From Aporrectodea caliginosa (lineage: Eukaryota > Annelida > Clitellata > Crassiclitellata > Lumbricidae), in contig JACEVL010000337.1 in assembly GCA_020284085.1 (NCBI GenBank), forward strand, positions 521,273 to 585,272: a DNA stretch of 64,000 nucleotides. Reading direction: 5' to 3'. Below are positions 44,555 to 55,020 of the stretch, one piece after another. The notes under the pieces were generated by a model, which saw only the letters and a list, made by a program, of their open reading frames with translations, ran no database searches and was not told the DNA's origin. Each line of letters opens with the position of its first letter. The first letter of the stretch is position 1. Both the position numbers and the translations under genes were made by a program.

Positions 44555-45368
44555 GCTAAATACAGGATACGTTCAATGGAAGGTTGACTAGTTCTGCAAA
44601 AGTGTATGGGTTGAAAATGGGTTCTTGTTTTATGGATGTCATATAGGTCAATAGATGCAGATTACTATGATTTATTTAAATGACTTGACATATGCTCAGT
44701 TTTTTCCTTTAGACAGATTGTTGACATGAAATAAATTAACTAAATAATAATTATATGCTTAATATAAATGAAATTGTAATTTTTCATTTCATAATGTGAG
44801 GGTCGTATGTTAGTATTATTCCAGAGGTGAGGGTTGTATTTTATTATAATTCCAGTTGTAAGGGTTGTTAGTAAGCATAATTCCAGATGTGAGGTTGTAT
44901 GTTAGCATATTTCCAGATGTGAGGTTTGTATGTTAGCATATTTCCAGATGTGACGGTTGTATATTAGCGTAATTGCACAAGTGAGGGTTGTATGTTAACA
45001 TAATTATAAATAGCTATGTGCCTCTTTTTGAATTACAGAAGTTTAATTTCCGTTTTTGTTCTTACACTTTATATATCTTACTATAATAGTGAATTATTAG
45101 TTTATGAAGAAAGGAAATTATTTGAAACTATGACTGCAGCATTGCTCCAACATGTCAATGAAATGAAACATGCAAATATTCTGCTAGTAATAGTGCATAA
45201 GACTTTAAGAACAAGAGTGATAGGCCTAATCCATATTTAACTGAGATAGTGAAGCTGTGCTGTATTTCTGCTACATAGCTATCATTCGATGTGAAGATTG
45301 TTGCAAAATTCTTTCAGCCTCCAAATAATGCCTTTTATTTGTTACCATTGGTTGCTGTTTTGGATTGG
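44555..45368. repeat. Module spacer, partial copy
   Basis: Related to 35150-35850 (direct) and 27000-28250 (inverse). Contains the minisatellite listed separately. No gene; the 74-codon frame at 45016-45240 has no recognisable product. Confidence 0.5.
44810..45010. repeat. Degenerate 30-35 bp minisatellite
   Basis: Six copies of a unit like TTCCAGATGTGAGGGTTGTA followed by TGTTAGCATAA. The spacer copy at 35440 has only one unit, so expansion was local. Confidence 0.75.
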
Positions 45369-45459
45369 ATACATAACATAACATAACATAACAAGGGTTT
45401 TAAGTGGTTCAGAAGACGTTTAGTCTGTGTTAGAACCACTGCAATTAACCTGGAACGCT

Positions 45460-47785
45460 TAATAGCCCAATTTTCCTAGCTTCTTCTTAAAAGCTGTGAT
45501 AGTGTCCACTGAGACAGTACTATCATCCAAACTGTTCCACATATCTACAACTCTTGCACTGAAGAATTTCTGCCCTAATGTGCCTTTTGGTTTCTAAATA
45601 ATTTATACCTATGTCCCCGAGTTGCCTTGTTTGGTGCTAATTCAAAAACTTCTCCTTCTGCACTGCCTCCTTTCCAGTAATAATCTTGTAGGCTTCAATT
45701 AGGTCTCCTCTGCTCCTCCTTCTCTCCAATGTTGTTAGTCCACACCTTTTCAACCTTTCTTCATATCCCAAATCCTTGTATCCCCAAATCATTTTTGTAG
45801 CTCTTCTTTGCACCTTCTCCAGCTTTTCCATGTCCTGTTTCAGGTAGGGGCTCCATACCTGGATGCAGTATTCCAACTGTGGCCTAACCAGTGATTTGTA
45901 TAACCTCAATATTGTATCCTTGTCTCGAGTGACTATTGTCCTTCTTATCATGCCTAAAGTCGAGTTAGCCTTTTTTGATGCTTCAGCACATTGCCTTGCG
46001 GGTTTTGCACTCTTGTGCACAATCACTCCCAAGTCCCTTTCTTCCTCACTCACTTTCAACACCATACCCCCCATTTCATATGAAAACTCGCTGTTTCTCT
46101 TCCCCATATGCATCACTGAGCACTTTTCCACATTAAAGAGCATCTGCCAGTCCTGCGACCATCTGAACATTCTTCTTAGATCTTCCCGTAGTATCTCCGC
46201 TTCTTTTTCATTTCCCACTGCTCTACATAGTTTGGTATCATCTGCAAATTTAGAAATTTTAGATAAAATCCCATCATCTATGTCATTAATAAAAAGTACG
46301 AACAGCAATGGCCCAAGCACTGATCCTTGTGGCACTCCACTTAGCACTGTCGTCCAGCTAGAATGTTTGTCCCCTATGCCCACCTTTTGTCTTCTTCCTG
46401 ATAGCCAGCTTTGAATCCATGCTAGTACCTGCCCTCTAATCCCGCATGCTTGCAACTTCTTGGCCAGTCTTTTATGAGGTACTTTGTCAAATGCCTTGGC
46501 AAAATCTAAGTAAATTACATCTACAGGCTTTCCCTCATCTATCCTCTCATAGACTTCCTCAAAGAATTCCAAAAGATTTGTCAAACACGAGCGACCTCTA
46601 GTAAATCCGTGTTGACTGCCCTTAATAATATTATGCTCATTCAAGTGTTCCACTATGTTATCCTTAACAATTCTCTCCATGACCTTACACACAACACTGG
46701 TTAAACTGACTGGTCTGTAGTTACATGGTTCACTTCTATTTCCTTTTTTAAATAATGGCACTACAAGAGCATCTCTCCATTCCTGTGGTACATCTCCAGT
46801 CTGTATCGATTTATTAAAGATCTGTGCTAATGCCTCTCCAATTTCTTCCCTCACTTCATGTAAGAATTTAGGATGTAGTTCATCTATTCCTGGACTCTTG
46901 TCAGTTTTTAACCTTTTCAGCTGTTCCACCACATTTTCCTTAGTGAACATTATCTGTGTTAGTCCTTGACCACCACTCTCTAAAAATGCTTGGTTGGGTT
47001 CAGGGATGTTTCCTAATTCCTCCAATGTAAACACTGAGCTGAAATATTTATTAAGCGTTTCAGCAGCTTCCACGTCATCCACAATAACTTCTCCATTCTC
47101 CTCTTCCTTTTTCAATGGCCCTACCCTTTCTTTCCTTTTCTGCTTGCTTCTCACATAGTTGTAGAAACTCTTGCTGTCTTCTTTTACATTTCTTGATAAC
47201 TTCTCCTCAAAGCTTTTTATTGCTTTCCTGTTTGCATTATTGCATGTGTTTCTTTTATTCACATACTTTGCTTTTGATTTCTCAAGTCTTACAACATAGT
47301 CACAATCCAGTCCATTCTTTCTTTCCTTCTTCAACTGCTGAAAATTCTTCCAAGCTTTGTTCTTTGCCCTTCTCTTTCTTTGAACCTCGCGTGTTACCCA
47401 TGGCCTCTTCTTGTTGGTCCTTTTGTGCTTGGGTATGTTCTCCTCAATAATCTCTTTCATAACTTCATTAAACTTCTTCCAAGCATCGTTCACTCCCAAA
47501 CCCCTTACTGCAGATTCCAAGTCCTTTTCCTTCAGTCTTTCCCTCACTAATTCATAGTCCGCCTTAAAGAAGTTGGGTCTTTTCCCATACGCTTTGAATT
47601 CCTGGGTTTGCTCCATGACTAATTCCCATCTGACAACCTGATGATCACTAGTGCTAAAATGCTCCCCCACACTCATATTTTCTACCATATTTTCCTCAGT
47701 CGTTATGACTAGGTCCAAAATGTTGTCTCCTCTGGTTGGCTCCATAACATGCTGTTGCATAAAGCTGGCATCAATAAAATCCAAG
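45460..47785 (-). CDS. CR1 ORF2, reverse-transcriptase part (frameshifted end)
   Basis: Continues ORF2 after the LTR insertion (joins in frame: DRVFL / DFIDASF). Open from 47784 to 45637, containing RT motifs KSPGIDELHPKF, VIYLDFAKAFDKVPH, SGVPQGSVLGPLLF and the catalytic FADD (ISKFADDTKLC). A one-base loss in a T run near 45641 and a second shift near 45580 displace the last 60 codons (FFSARVVDMWNSLDD...KKKLGKLGY, TAA at 45460-45462). With the endonuclease part the protein would be about 940 aa. Reverse-transcribes the element RNA in cis (family knowledge). Disabled by insertion and frameshifts. Confidence 0.88.
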
Positions 47786-48186
47786 TGTGAAGATTTTTCC
47801 GAGTTTTAATTCAACAAACGAAGATTGAATAACGTACATTAACGAAATCTTACAACAGTCAACTATTTACACTATTATAGATCTATACACACGTTGGTTA
47901 GTCTCAGTCCGTCGAGACGTAACATCCTAGAGCCAAGACTCGAACACTCTTCCTCGCACAAGAGCTAAACATTGACTACCCGATCAACCTTGTTTCGTTC
48001 CCGCCTGTCCTAACGCCCACACTTCCGGCGGACCACCAGCCCTGGTCAGTCATTGGTCAGTTATAGGCCTACCTAAATAGCCTATAACTCGGCGCACACT
48101 CATGAGTGCCTATTTGCAGGTGCAAAGGGTCTAATCAGTCTTTCAGTGCCCAAGCATAATTAGGCCTACAGCCGCTATTCGTCACA
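47786..48186 (-). repeat. 3' LTR
   Basis: Minus-strand 3' LTR of the element, adjacent to the polypurine tract. Identity with the other LTR means very recent insertion or gene conversion. Confidence 0.95.
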
Positions 48187-48189
48187 AGA

Positions 48190-48200
48190 CTCCCCCTTTT
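48190..48200 (-). other. Polypurine tract
   Basis: AAAAGGGGGAG on the minus strand, 3 bp before the 3' LTR, the expected plus-strand primer of LTR elements. Confidence 0.8.
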
Positions 48201-48439
48201 CGAAGAGTGGACATTCAAGACAACAGAATTCTCACTCTCAAAACAAGACGAATAGCGCGACGAAGTCTAACAGGCCTATACATAGTGCACCAGCTAATGC
48301 CAAATTAAACACGATTATGCAATAATTATCTAGAACCGACTTGTCTCAGTCCGTGCAACATAACCTACTTTCACAATACAATAGTTCAACTCCAGAAATA
48401 TCAGATTAATGCAGAGTCATTGTTGATCATTTAGGTTAA

Positions 48440-50125
48440 TTAGGTAACTAAATTGCAAAGTACGCCAGGAATATTGCCGATAACCAGTCCATACAGTGGC
48501 CTTCTCATGCAGAGGGCCTTTACCCTCCCTCTGAAGAAAGGCGTGTTGATCTCTATATCGGCCACTGGTACTCGACGAATTGTTCCATCGATCATCACGC
48601 AGGTCTTCATTGTACCTGTGAGGGCTTCGTCTGGCACCAGGTCCCTTCTGACAATGACCGTCGAACAACCCGTGTCTCGTAGAACTAGCACCTTCTGTTG
48701 CCCGACCCAACCTTCGGCAGTTGGCATCGACGCTGTAGATTCCAGGTCTCGACAGGCGTCGGCAATGACTGGCAACGTGCAGCCACAGCGGAGCTCGACA
48801 CTATCAGACAGCATGGCGTTGCACATCGGTTCCAAGTCGCAGTCGTCGGTCATCAGACAGTCGTCACACTGGTGTCTGGTATGTGCTCGACACCTTGGAG
48901 TCCCTCTACTCTGCGCCGGTACAGGTTGTTTCAGTCGGGTTGTCGGTGAAGCAGGCAGCAGCTTCTGTTGACGGTTATCGCCGTCAAACTCATGGCTCGT
49001 CACTGAAGAGAGTCGTCGGCTGTCCCTCTTCTTCCAGGGCTTTCGGTTCCCTTGTTCTGAAAATCCACGATCTTCACACTCCAGACTTGCCACCGGTATT
49101 TTCCTTCCGCATTCTCGGGCCAGGTGTTTCGTACTATTACAAACGAAGCAACGCCTGGCTGGTTCTTTCATCTGGGTACTGAACTTCCGGTCTGTTCTTC
49201 TCGGCCATCGCTCCTGAGATGAACCTTCACTATCGTCCTCTGGTCTTGCATGCGCTTCCGTGTAGCGCTCGGCGATTTCGGCCACTTCCAATAGAGTAGC
49301 TGGCCGTCGCTCCTTCAGGAAGACCGCTAAATCCTTAGAGCAGGTGTTGATGTATTGCTCTCGAACGACCATCATCTTCAGGTCTTCGAACGTGTCCTTT
49401 TTCCCGGCCATTTCGATCCATCGCAGCAGATAGGAATCCAGACGAGAAAGAAATTGAAACGGAGTCTCACTTCCGTCCGGTTTTGCGGTCCGGAATCTAG
49501 TGAGGAATCCATCTTCCGACAGATTGAAGCGCTTCAGCAACGCTTGCTTAAGTCGGTCATAGTTCAGCGCTTCCTCGGCCGGTAAACGAGCGTAAACCTC
49601 AAGTGCTTTACCTTTGAGCAGCGCCGACAGATAAACCGCCCAGTCGGTTCTCCTCCAGTTCTGAAGCTGGGCATATCTTTCGAAGCGGAAGAGGTAGCTG
49701 TCCAGGTCGTCCTTGTCCTCTTCGAAAGGCGGGATTTTTGGCCCTTTGGCGCCCTTACTTCCGAATGTTCTTCCGCTTCCGTCGCTTCCACTTCGCTGCC
49801 ATAAATGTTCATCGTCGGGTAGACTGTCCTCGCTAGCGGCTGATCCCTTGGTCACCTTCACGGTCTTAGACTGTAGAACCTGAGTGTCTCGTTCAACTTT
49901 GGCACGAGCCAAAGCTAGTTCCTCCAGTTCTTTTTGGTTATCAATTCGCTCTTTTTCCGCAACACGGATCCGTTCTCTGTCTTCTCTTTCCTCGGCCTGC
50001 TTCTGTGTAACCCAGTCCAATAGCTCTTTGCCGGATAGTCCGCATTCTTTGCCGAAGGACATCAAATCTTTCATCGCCGACATAGCAACAGTTTCGCTTG
50101 ACATAACATTCAAAACTCGATCCAA
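48440..50125 (-). CDS. Gag plus truncated protease, 561 aa
   Basis: Starts MDRVLNVMSSETVAM at 50125. Residues about 45-90 are Glu/Arg-rich coiled coil. About 130-290 form a capsid-like helical domain (DSYLFRFERYAQLQNW, then FLSRLDSYLLRWIEMAG and VVREQYINTCSKDL) similar to SCAN-type Gag. A CCHC knuckle follows (CFVCNSTKHLAREC, about residues 331-344). The C-terminal part has the aspartic-protease motif LRDTGCST and ends PLYGLVIGNIPGV...NLVT. Gag packages RNA into particles and protease matures it (family knowledge). The frame ends where the polymerase should follow, consistent with an internal deletion. Frame fully open. Confidence 0.9.
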   Translation of the reverse strand: MDRVLNVMSSETVAMSAMKDLMSFGKECGLSGKELLDWVTQKQAEEREDRERIRVAEKERIDNQKELEELALARAKVERDTQVLQSKTVKVTKGSAASEDSLPDDEHLWQRSGSDGSGRTFGSKGAKGPKIPPFEEDKDDLDSYLFRFERYAQLQNWRRTDWAVYLSALLKGKALEVYARLPAEEALNYDRLKQALLKRFNLSEDGFLTRFRTAKPDGSETPFQFLSRLDSYLLRWIEMAGKKDTFEDLKMMVVREQYINTCSKDLAVFLKERRPATLLEVAEIAERYTEAHARPEDDSEGSSQERWPRRTDRKFSTQMKEPARRCFVCNSTKHLARECGRKIPVASLECEDRGFSEQGNRKPWKKRDSRRLSSVTSHEFDGDNRQQKLLPASPTTRLKQPVPAQSRGTPRCRAHTRHQCDDCLMTDDCDLEPMCNAMLSDSVELRCGCTLPVIADACRDLESTASMPTAEGWVGQQKVLVLRDTGCSTVIVRRDLVPDEALTGTMKTCVMIDGTIRRVPVADIEINTPFFRGRVKALCMRRPLYGLVIGNIPGVLCNLVT

Positions 50126-50148
50126 AATCTTCTTTTAACACTTGTGTA

Positions 50149-50166
50149 CTCCTGGCAGGCTCGCCA
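50149..50166 (-). other. Primer-binding site
   Basis: TGGCGAGCCTGCCAGGAG begins 2 bp inside the 5' LTR edge (minus strand). TGG matches the CCA end of a tRNA. The tRNA species was not assigned. Confidence 0.75.
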
Positions 50167-50168
50167 AT

Positions 50169-50569
50169 TGTGAAGATTTTTCCGAGTTTTAATTCAACAA
50201 ACGAAGATTGAATAACGTACATTAACGAAATCTTACAACAGTCAACTATTTACACTATTATAGATCTATACACACGTTGGTTAGTCTCAGTCCGTCGAGA
50301 CGTAACATCCTAGAGCCAAGACTCGAACACTCTTCCTCGCACAAGAGCTAAACATTGACTACCCGATCAACCTTGTTTCGTTCCCGCCTGTCCTAACGCC
50401 CACACTTCCGGCGGACCACCAGCCCTGGTCAGTCATTGGTCAGTTATAGGCCTACCTAAATAGCCTATAACTCGGCGCACACTCATGAGTGCCTATTTGC
50501 AGGTGCAAAGGGTCTAATCAGTCTTTCAGTGCCCAAGCATAATTAGGCCTACAGCCGCTATTCGTCACA
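50169..50569 (-). repeat. 5' LTR
   Basis: Minus-strand 5' LTR, which would carry the promoter. Same 401-bp sequence as 47786-48186. Confidence 0.95.
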
Positions 50570-51071
50570 CCAAGAATACCCTATCTTTTTCTCTCTCTCC
50601 TTCCAGTTTTTCCCAATCAATATGGTAGTTGAAATCTCCCATGATCACAGATGTTTCCTTATTAGCCAATTCCAGGAGTTTGCACATCCCTTGATCAGCT
50701 TCTTCTGTGGCATCTGGTACCCTGTAGCAAACTCCCACCAGTATCTTAGACCTGTTTATTTGAATTTCACACCAGATGCTCTCCTTGAAGGTCTCAATGC
50801 TCATATCCCATCTCTCCACTGCATTAATATTGCTCTTAACATATAGCAAAACCCCTCCAGCCCCATGTCCCACTGATTTCTGGTTAGCTCTGTCCTTTCT
50901 AAATAATCTGTATCCATCTAGAGCTAGTTCGCTATCTGTGATTTCCGGTTTTGTCCATGACTCTGCTATTCCAATTATGTCGGGTGACTCGTTATCTGCA
51001 TACAATTCCAGTTCTGCTCGTTTTGTGATACTTACAATACTCCTCACATTTGCAAACATACACTTTAGCAT
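50570..51071 (-). CDS. CR1 ORF2, endonuclease part
   Basis: Start taken at the ATG 51069-51071 (MLKCMFANVRSIVS), where the apurinic-type endonuclease domain begins; the frame is open further up to 51344 but overlaps ORF1. Shows the N (ANVRS), E (IAESW) and D (MGDFN) residues of exonuclease-endonuclease-phosphatase nucleases. These nick DNA to prime reverse transcription. Interrupted at 50575 by the LTR element; the frame resumes at 47785. Confidence 0.85.
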
Positions 51072-51172
51072 TTTCCTACCTTCAGTTTCCTTATATTTCC
51101 TGTCTTCACTACTGCACGTTTTCTTTTTTCTTGGCTTTTTGTCTTTATTTGTGTGACAGTTAGTGAGTCTTT

Positions 51173-52048
51173 TTACTGCACTAACCGTCTTCCCACCAAG
51201 TTTAAAGTCTTCATCATGATGTATAGTTGTCTTGCAACCATGTCCGCACCTCGAGCATTCAGATGCAGTCCATCTCTCCCCAAGTAGCCGCCTTTCCAAG
51301 GATTGAATTCCACCTCGCAGTATTGAACCATTTCTTCCTCGCACAGTTTCTTCAGTCTCCTGTTTACCTCAACTCTCTTGCTGTCTAACGCCTCGCTCAG
51401 GTCCTGCCTTGGCAAAATACCCATTACCACAACTTGTCCCTTTCTGTCCTCGTTCAGCCTCTGCATCATGTCTTTGTATTTGGACATCATTTCTTCCATT
51501 TCATCCATGCGAAGATTGTTAGTGCCGACTTGCACGATCACCGTGTCCTCCTTCTCTTCTTTCTTCTCGATTTCCAAAAACATCTGTTCAATTCTCGCTC
51601 CTGGTTTACAAACCGTGTCGAATCCAGCACATTGCTTCTGCAGATTCCTCCCAACGTGTCTTACTAGGGAATCTCCTACCAAACCCACTCTGTTCTTTCT
51701 TTGATCGGAGACTGCCTTTTCGGGTTTCTGCATCTTTGGCTGTCCTGATGTCCTTTCCATCTTTCCTTGCACCACATCCTCCGCGTCCTTGCAGTTCTTT
51801 TCTTCTGTTATAGCTATTTCTTTCTTCTGGTTGTTGGTTTTCTCCAGAGCACTCAGACGTTCCATAACTGATTCCAAGCTTTTTGTCTCCTCTTCTAAGC
51901 TTTTTTCCAAGCTGCACAGTCGTACTTCCAAGCAGCTTACTCGTTCACACTTCTTGCAGTCGCCGGCTGACTCGTCCTTGAACCCGTCTTTCGTGCCGTA
52001 CATGCCGCAACCAGAACACGCAAACAGATCGCTCTTCTTCACAGACAT
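51173..52048 (-). CDS. CR1 ORF1: zinc-binding, coiled-coil, SGNH esterase protein, 291 aa
   Basis: From ATG at 52046-52048. N-terminal cysteine pairs (CSGCGM and CKKCERVSC, about residues 11-39) suggest a zinc-binding unit, followed by a coiled coil (CLEVRLCSLEKSLEEETKSL). About residues 120-285 is a complete SGNH hydrolase: GDSL (block I), GTNNL (block III) and DGLHLN (block V with Asp and His). CR1 ORF1 esterases are known and are proposed to act on lipids or membranes during transposition. Open throughout with no lesion; ends 102 bp before the ORF2 start. Confidence 0.92.
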   Translation of the reverse strand: MSVKKSDLFACSGCGMYGTKDGFKDESAGDCKKCERVSCLEVRLCSLEKSLEEETKSLESVMERLSALEKTNNQKKEIAITEEKNCKDAEDVVQGKMERTSGQPKMQKPEKAVSDQRKNRVGLVGDSLVRHVGRNLQKQCAGFDTVCKPGARIEQMFLEIEKKEEKEDTVIVQVGTNNLRMDEMEEMMSKYKDMMQRLNEDRKGQVVVMGILPRQDLSEALDSKRVEVNRRLKKLCEEEMVQYCEVEFNPWKGGYLGRDGLHLNARGADMVARQLYIMMKTLNLVGRRLVQ

Positions 52049-52369
52049 TATTATTCTTGCTCAACTGTTGACTGACCTCGGAAATGTGATCGCCTTACTT
52101 GCTTACTCGATTACGCTCACGCACGTGTACCGCTTTCTCCTATTATCACTCGCTTGGGTCTAATTCGGGACTCACCACACGCTTTATTTCCCCGATTTAA
52201 ATCACAAACCACACACGTCTTGCTTCTGCTATATTATATTATCTCCTCGATTAACCAAAACAACTTTCCTTAATCAAAATCAAATTTTAGAACAAAGAAT
52301 GTATCACTTATCTCCAGTACGCGACCTCCTCTCGAAAACCGGAAACCGGAAGCATATACATATAATTAT

Positions 52370-53158
52370 GTCAGCAGGTGCCTTATGCTCTTTATGGGCA
52401 TCTGGTCTTCCCACTAACATTGTGCAGCCAGTGTAATTTTATCTATAATCCTAGAGGTTAGATGAGACATTCTATCATTTTCAATGAGACACAAGTTAAA
52501 AGAAATGCTCTGATGAACAGGAAGCAAATGCTGTGCTTTTGTAAAGGGGTTTTATGTTCATATCTTGATATATTGCTATGACTCTAATCAAAGAGAGCCA
52601 ACACTCTGGAGCTTCTGTAGATTGGACTTGGTAGAGCCAATTAGAATTGAGTTGCAATAATCTACATGTATATGACACCCAATTAAGTGCAAATCATGAA
52701 TGTGCATAATGTGCCATTGTGTGGCAATTTAAAATACTGCTTATCTATTTGATAAGGAAACGGGAGAGTGATAATTATATGAAGACGAACGCGTAGGTAC
52801 TTTGGCTGGTAGTATTACATTGAGTCGTAAGTTAAGGATAAGACATAAATCATGAATGTGCATGTGAGGGAATTTAAAATACTGTTAATTTATTTGATAA
52901 GGGAACGGGAGAGAGTGAGATGATAACAAATGGGTAGACCGGGATGGCTGGATGGTGAAGAGTTTGTGAAGGTACTTAGGCTAGTAGTATTACATTGAGT
53001 TGTAGGTTAGCCATAAGAGTTTAATTAAAGTGGATGTGCTCAAGGATTTTCAGCCAGTGGAGTGATTTAAGAACGGCCCTGAACGAAGTAATAGGTGTAT
53101 ATGGCGATTCTTGAGTGTATATAATTCATTCCATTGTTTTGAGCTGCAATGAAATTAT
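52370..53158. repeat. L2-like 3' remnant and ZNF module flank (inverted)
   Basis: 52480-52700 matches 60060-60260 and is the minus-oriented 3' part of the L2-like LINE. 52740-53158 is the inverted module flank (ACTTTGGCTGGTAGTATT also near 37685), present as two partial overlapping copies. No gene. Confidence 0.6.
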
Positions 53159-54501
53159 TAGGGCATAACCGAAATCCGGATCGGTCAACCGATTTTGGAC
53201 TTCCAGGAATTATCCGGAATCGGTTTGCCTAAATTGCCGATTAATGAAGTTTGTTTTGCGTCGTTTTGCTACGGAGATATATATTAATTTATAGACCACT
53301 CATCGTCCTGTTATAATTTTTACTGTGATGGTCCTTTCTTTGATGTCCCACTATTTGGGCAGATTTTAATCCAGACAGCAGTCACAGTTCATTTAATCTG
53401 CAGCTCCAATTACTCCATGGGGTGTAATTATAAAAGACCGCATTGAATTACATTGGAAACTGCAGAACGGTCGAATCTTTGATGTAATCCTAAGCTTTTA
53501 CAAAAGGTCATTCACTAGGGTTATTAGATTCTTCCTTTTCCTAAGGATTCACAATTGTCATAATGAATTGGCTATTAACCGGGCGACTATTTTGTATTGT
53601 ATTGTATTTATAAATTTATAAAGCGCCTCTCACAGTGAACACCATTCAGAGGCTCTCCCAGTGCGAAAGACTCCGAGCGGAAAGAGTGGTCTTAAGACAG
53701 CGAAAAGAAGCACCTGGCCCACCAGATAGCATCAAAGAATGGGTTGATGAAGGAAGTTGGTTCCATAGTGAAGGGCCAATGAATGCAAAAGCACGAGATT
53801 TAGCCATAGTATAGTCCTCGCTCGTGGGACAAGAAGGTCAATGCGATCAAGTGAGCGAAGCGGACGGTGAAAGGTGGCGGAGATAGGTCGGCGCATGAGG
53901 CCACAGAGGTATTTAGGAGCTAGGCCAGAATAAGACCGGCAGACAAGAACAAGGACCTTAAGCTGGATACGAGCAGTGAGAGGGAGCCAGTGAAGTTGTT
54001 CCAACATATAGGAGGAGATGTGCGATAAGCGAGGTAGTCGAGCTATCAGCCTGGCAGTCGCATTAAGCACAGATTGAAGAGGGGAGAGGCGCACTTTGGG
54101 AAGGCCAACAAACAGAGAGTTGCAGTAATCAATGCGGGAGCATGGACTATAGTCGTAAAGACCGAGGAGGAGACAGAACGTGGACTACATTGATCACTCG
54201 AGGAGAGGAGGACTGGTTCTCAGCCACCCTGAACCCGTCGGCAAAGGTGTGAAATTGTGGCTGACCCCTCATCTGAGAGGGACGAATTGAAGCCTGCAGG
54301 AGTAACGGAGGGAGGGAGAGAGAGTCTTTGTCGAGATCTCTTGCAACCCCTTTCAGATCTGCAGCCTGAAAAATCAACCACAGGCGTGGCCACTTGGTAA
54401 GATTGCAATCTTTATTGCTAATCGGAAACGGCAAATAATGGTCCTCTAGGCCTACTATCCGCTACCCGGAATCTGCAAAAAACAAAATCGGCTATGCCCT
54501 A
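53159..54501. mobile_element. hAT-type element carrying a nested LINE
   Basis: Ends TAGGGCATAACCGA and, inverted, TAGGGCATAGCCGA. 8-bp duplication GAAATTAT / GAATTTAT (53151-53158, 54502-54509). Paralogous flanks read GAAATTATGTTCTATAA without insertion. The non-LINE part is under 500 bp and has no transposase. Confidence 0.85.
53577..54425 (-). mobile_element. 5'-truncated L2/CR1-like LINE with (ATACA)n tail
   Basis: Minus-strand frame 53732-54170 reads RIDYCNSLFVGLPKVRLSPL, QSVLNATARLIARLPRLSHI, then LHWLPLTARIQLKVLVLV and SGLAPKYLCGL. This is the conserved C-terminal part of L2-like reverse transcriptases. Tail TACAATACAATACAAAA at the low side, preceded by the AAGCGC block of such 3' ends. 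Frame broken toward the end. Confidence 0.8.
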
Positions 54502-54509
54502 GAATTTAT

Positions 54510-55020
54510 GTTCTATAAGCATATTAAATATTGACGTTTTACTGCTATTTTAGCAAGTGTATGAGAATGACGAGCAACAATCTTTCAGAGCTTCAAAATC
54601 CAATTGTACGACCAGACTTTCATCTTAATCATATTACAGTGGATTTGTTTTACCTCATCTTTCTCTATTGTCAACTATTATATCTTCACTGAATATATCT
54701 TGAATAATAGCACACAGTTGTGCAAGTATACAACGGATGAATAGCTTCAATATTTCGTCATGATTTTTTACTTTATTTATTTCTTATTTTACTCGAAAAG
54801 AACTACTACTGATACATGGAGCATGAACTCAAAAGTCTTATACATATCGAGACTCTTTTTGGAATATTGTGATGTGGAAGCACATAATATGAATCATTTA
54901 AAACCACAAATATATGTTAATTATTTCAGAAACTGTATACTCAAAGTGATCATCTCACAGCTCATCAAAGAACAGATCCTGGAGAAGAACGTTAAAATTG
55001 ACAATTAACTGAGTATCCTG
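54510..55020. repeat. ZNF5 leader with vestigial finger
   Basis: Module flank in plus orientation. 54939-54986 reads DHLTAHQRTDPGEER then TAA, the same vestigial finger as in other copies. The 82-codon frame 54760-55008 overlaps it in another frame and has no known counterpart. Confidence 0.6.

Larger units (their letters stand above)
47786..50569 (-). mobile_element. LTR retroelement keeping only Gag and protease
   Basis: Two 401-bp LTRs (47786-48186, 50169-50569) starting TG and ending CA, identical by eye, with a 5-bp duplication CCAAG (47781-47785, 50570-50574). The internal region of 1982 bp has primer site, gag, a protease segment and a polypurine tract, but no reverse transcriptase, RNase H or integrase. 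It sits in the endonuclease/RT junction of the CR1. Ty3/Gypsy affinity is inferred from the Gag and protease style. Confidence 0.93.
45369..52362 (-). mobile_element. CR1-clade LINE, near full length, split by an LTR element
   Basis: On the minus strand: 5' leader (52355-52049), ORF1 with esterase domain, ORF2 with endonuclease and reverse transcriptase, then a 3' tail of (TTATG)n at 45376-45394. ATACATA at 45369-45375 and 52356-52362 may be the target duplication. Without the 2.79-kb LTR insertion it is about 4.2 kb, the usual CR1 length. ORF1 with an SGNH esterase is a CR1 trait. ORF2 carries frameshifts only near its end. Confidence 0.88.

Noticed and set aside
45863..47450. Plus-strand frames of 111-183 aa within the CR1
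   Set aside because: Antisense shadows of the reverse-transcriptase frame.
48453..49182. Plus-strand frames of 83-172 aa within the LTR element
   Set aside because: Antisense shadows of the gag-protease frame, no recognisable motifs.
54760..55008. 82-aa upstream frame before ZNF5 as a first exon
   Set aside because: Not preserved in the other ZNF copies and overlaps the vestigial finger in a different frame.
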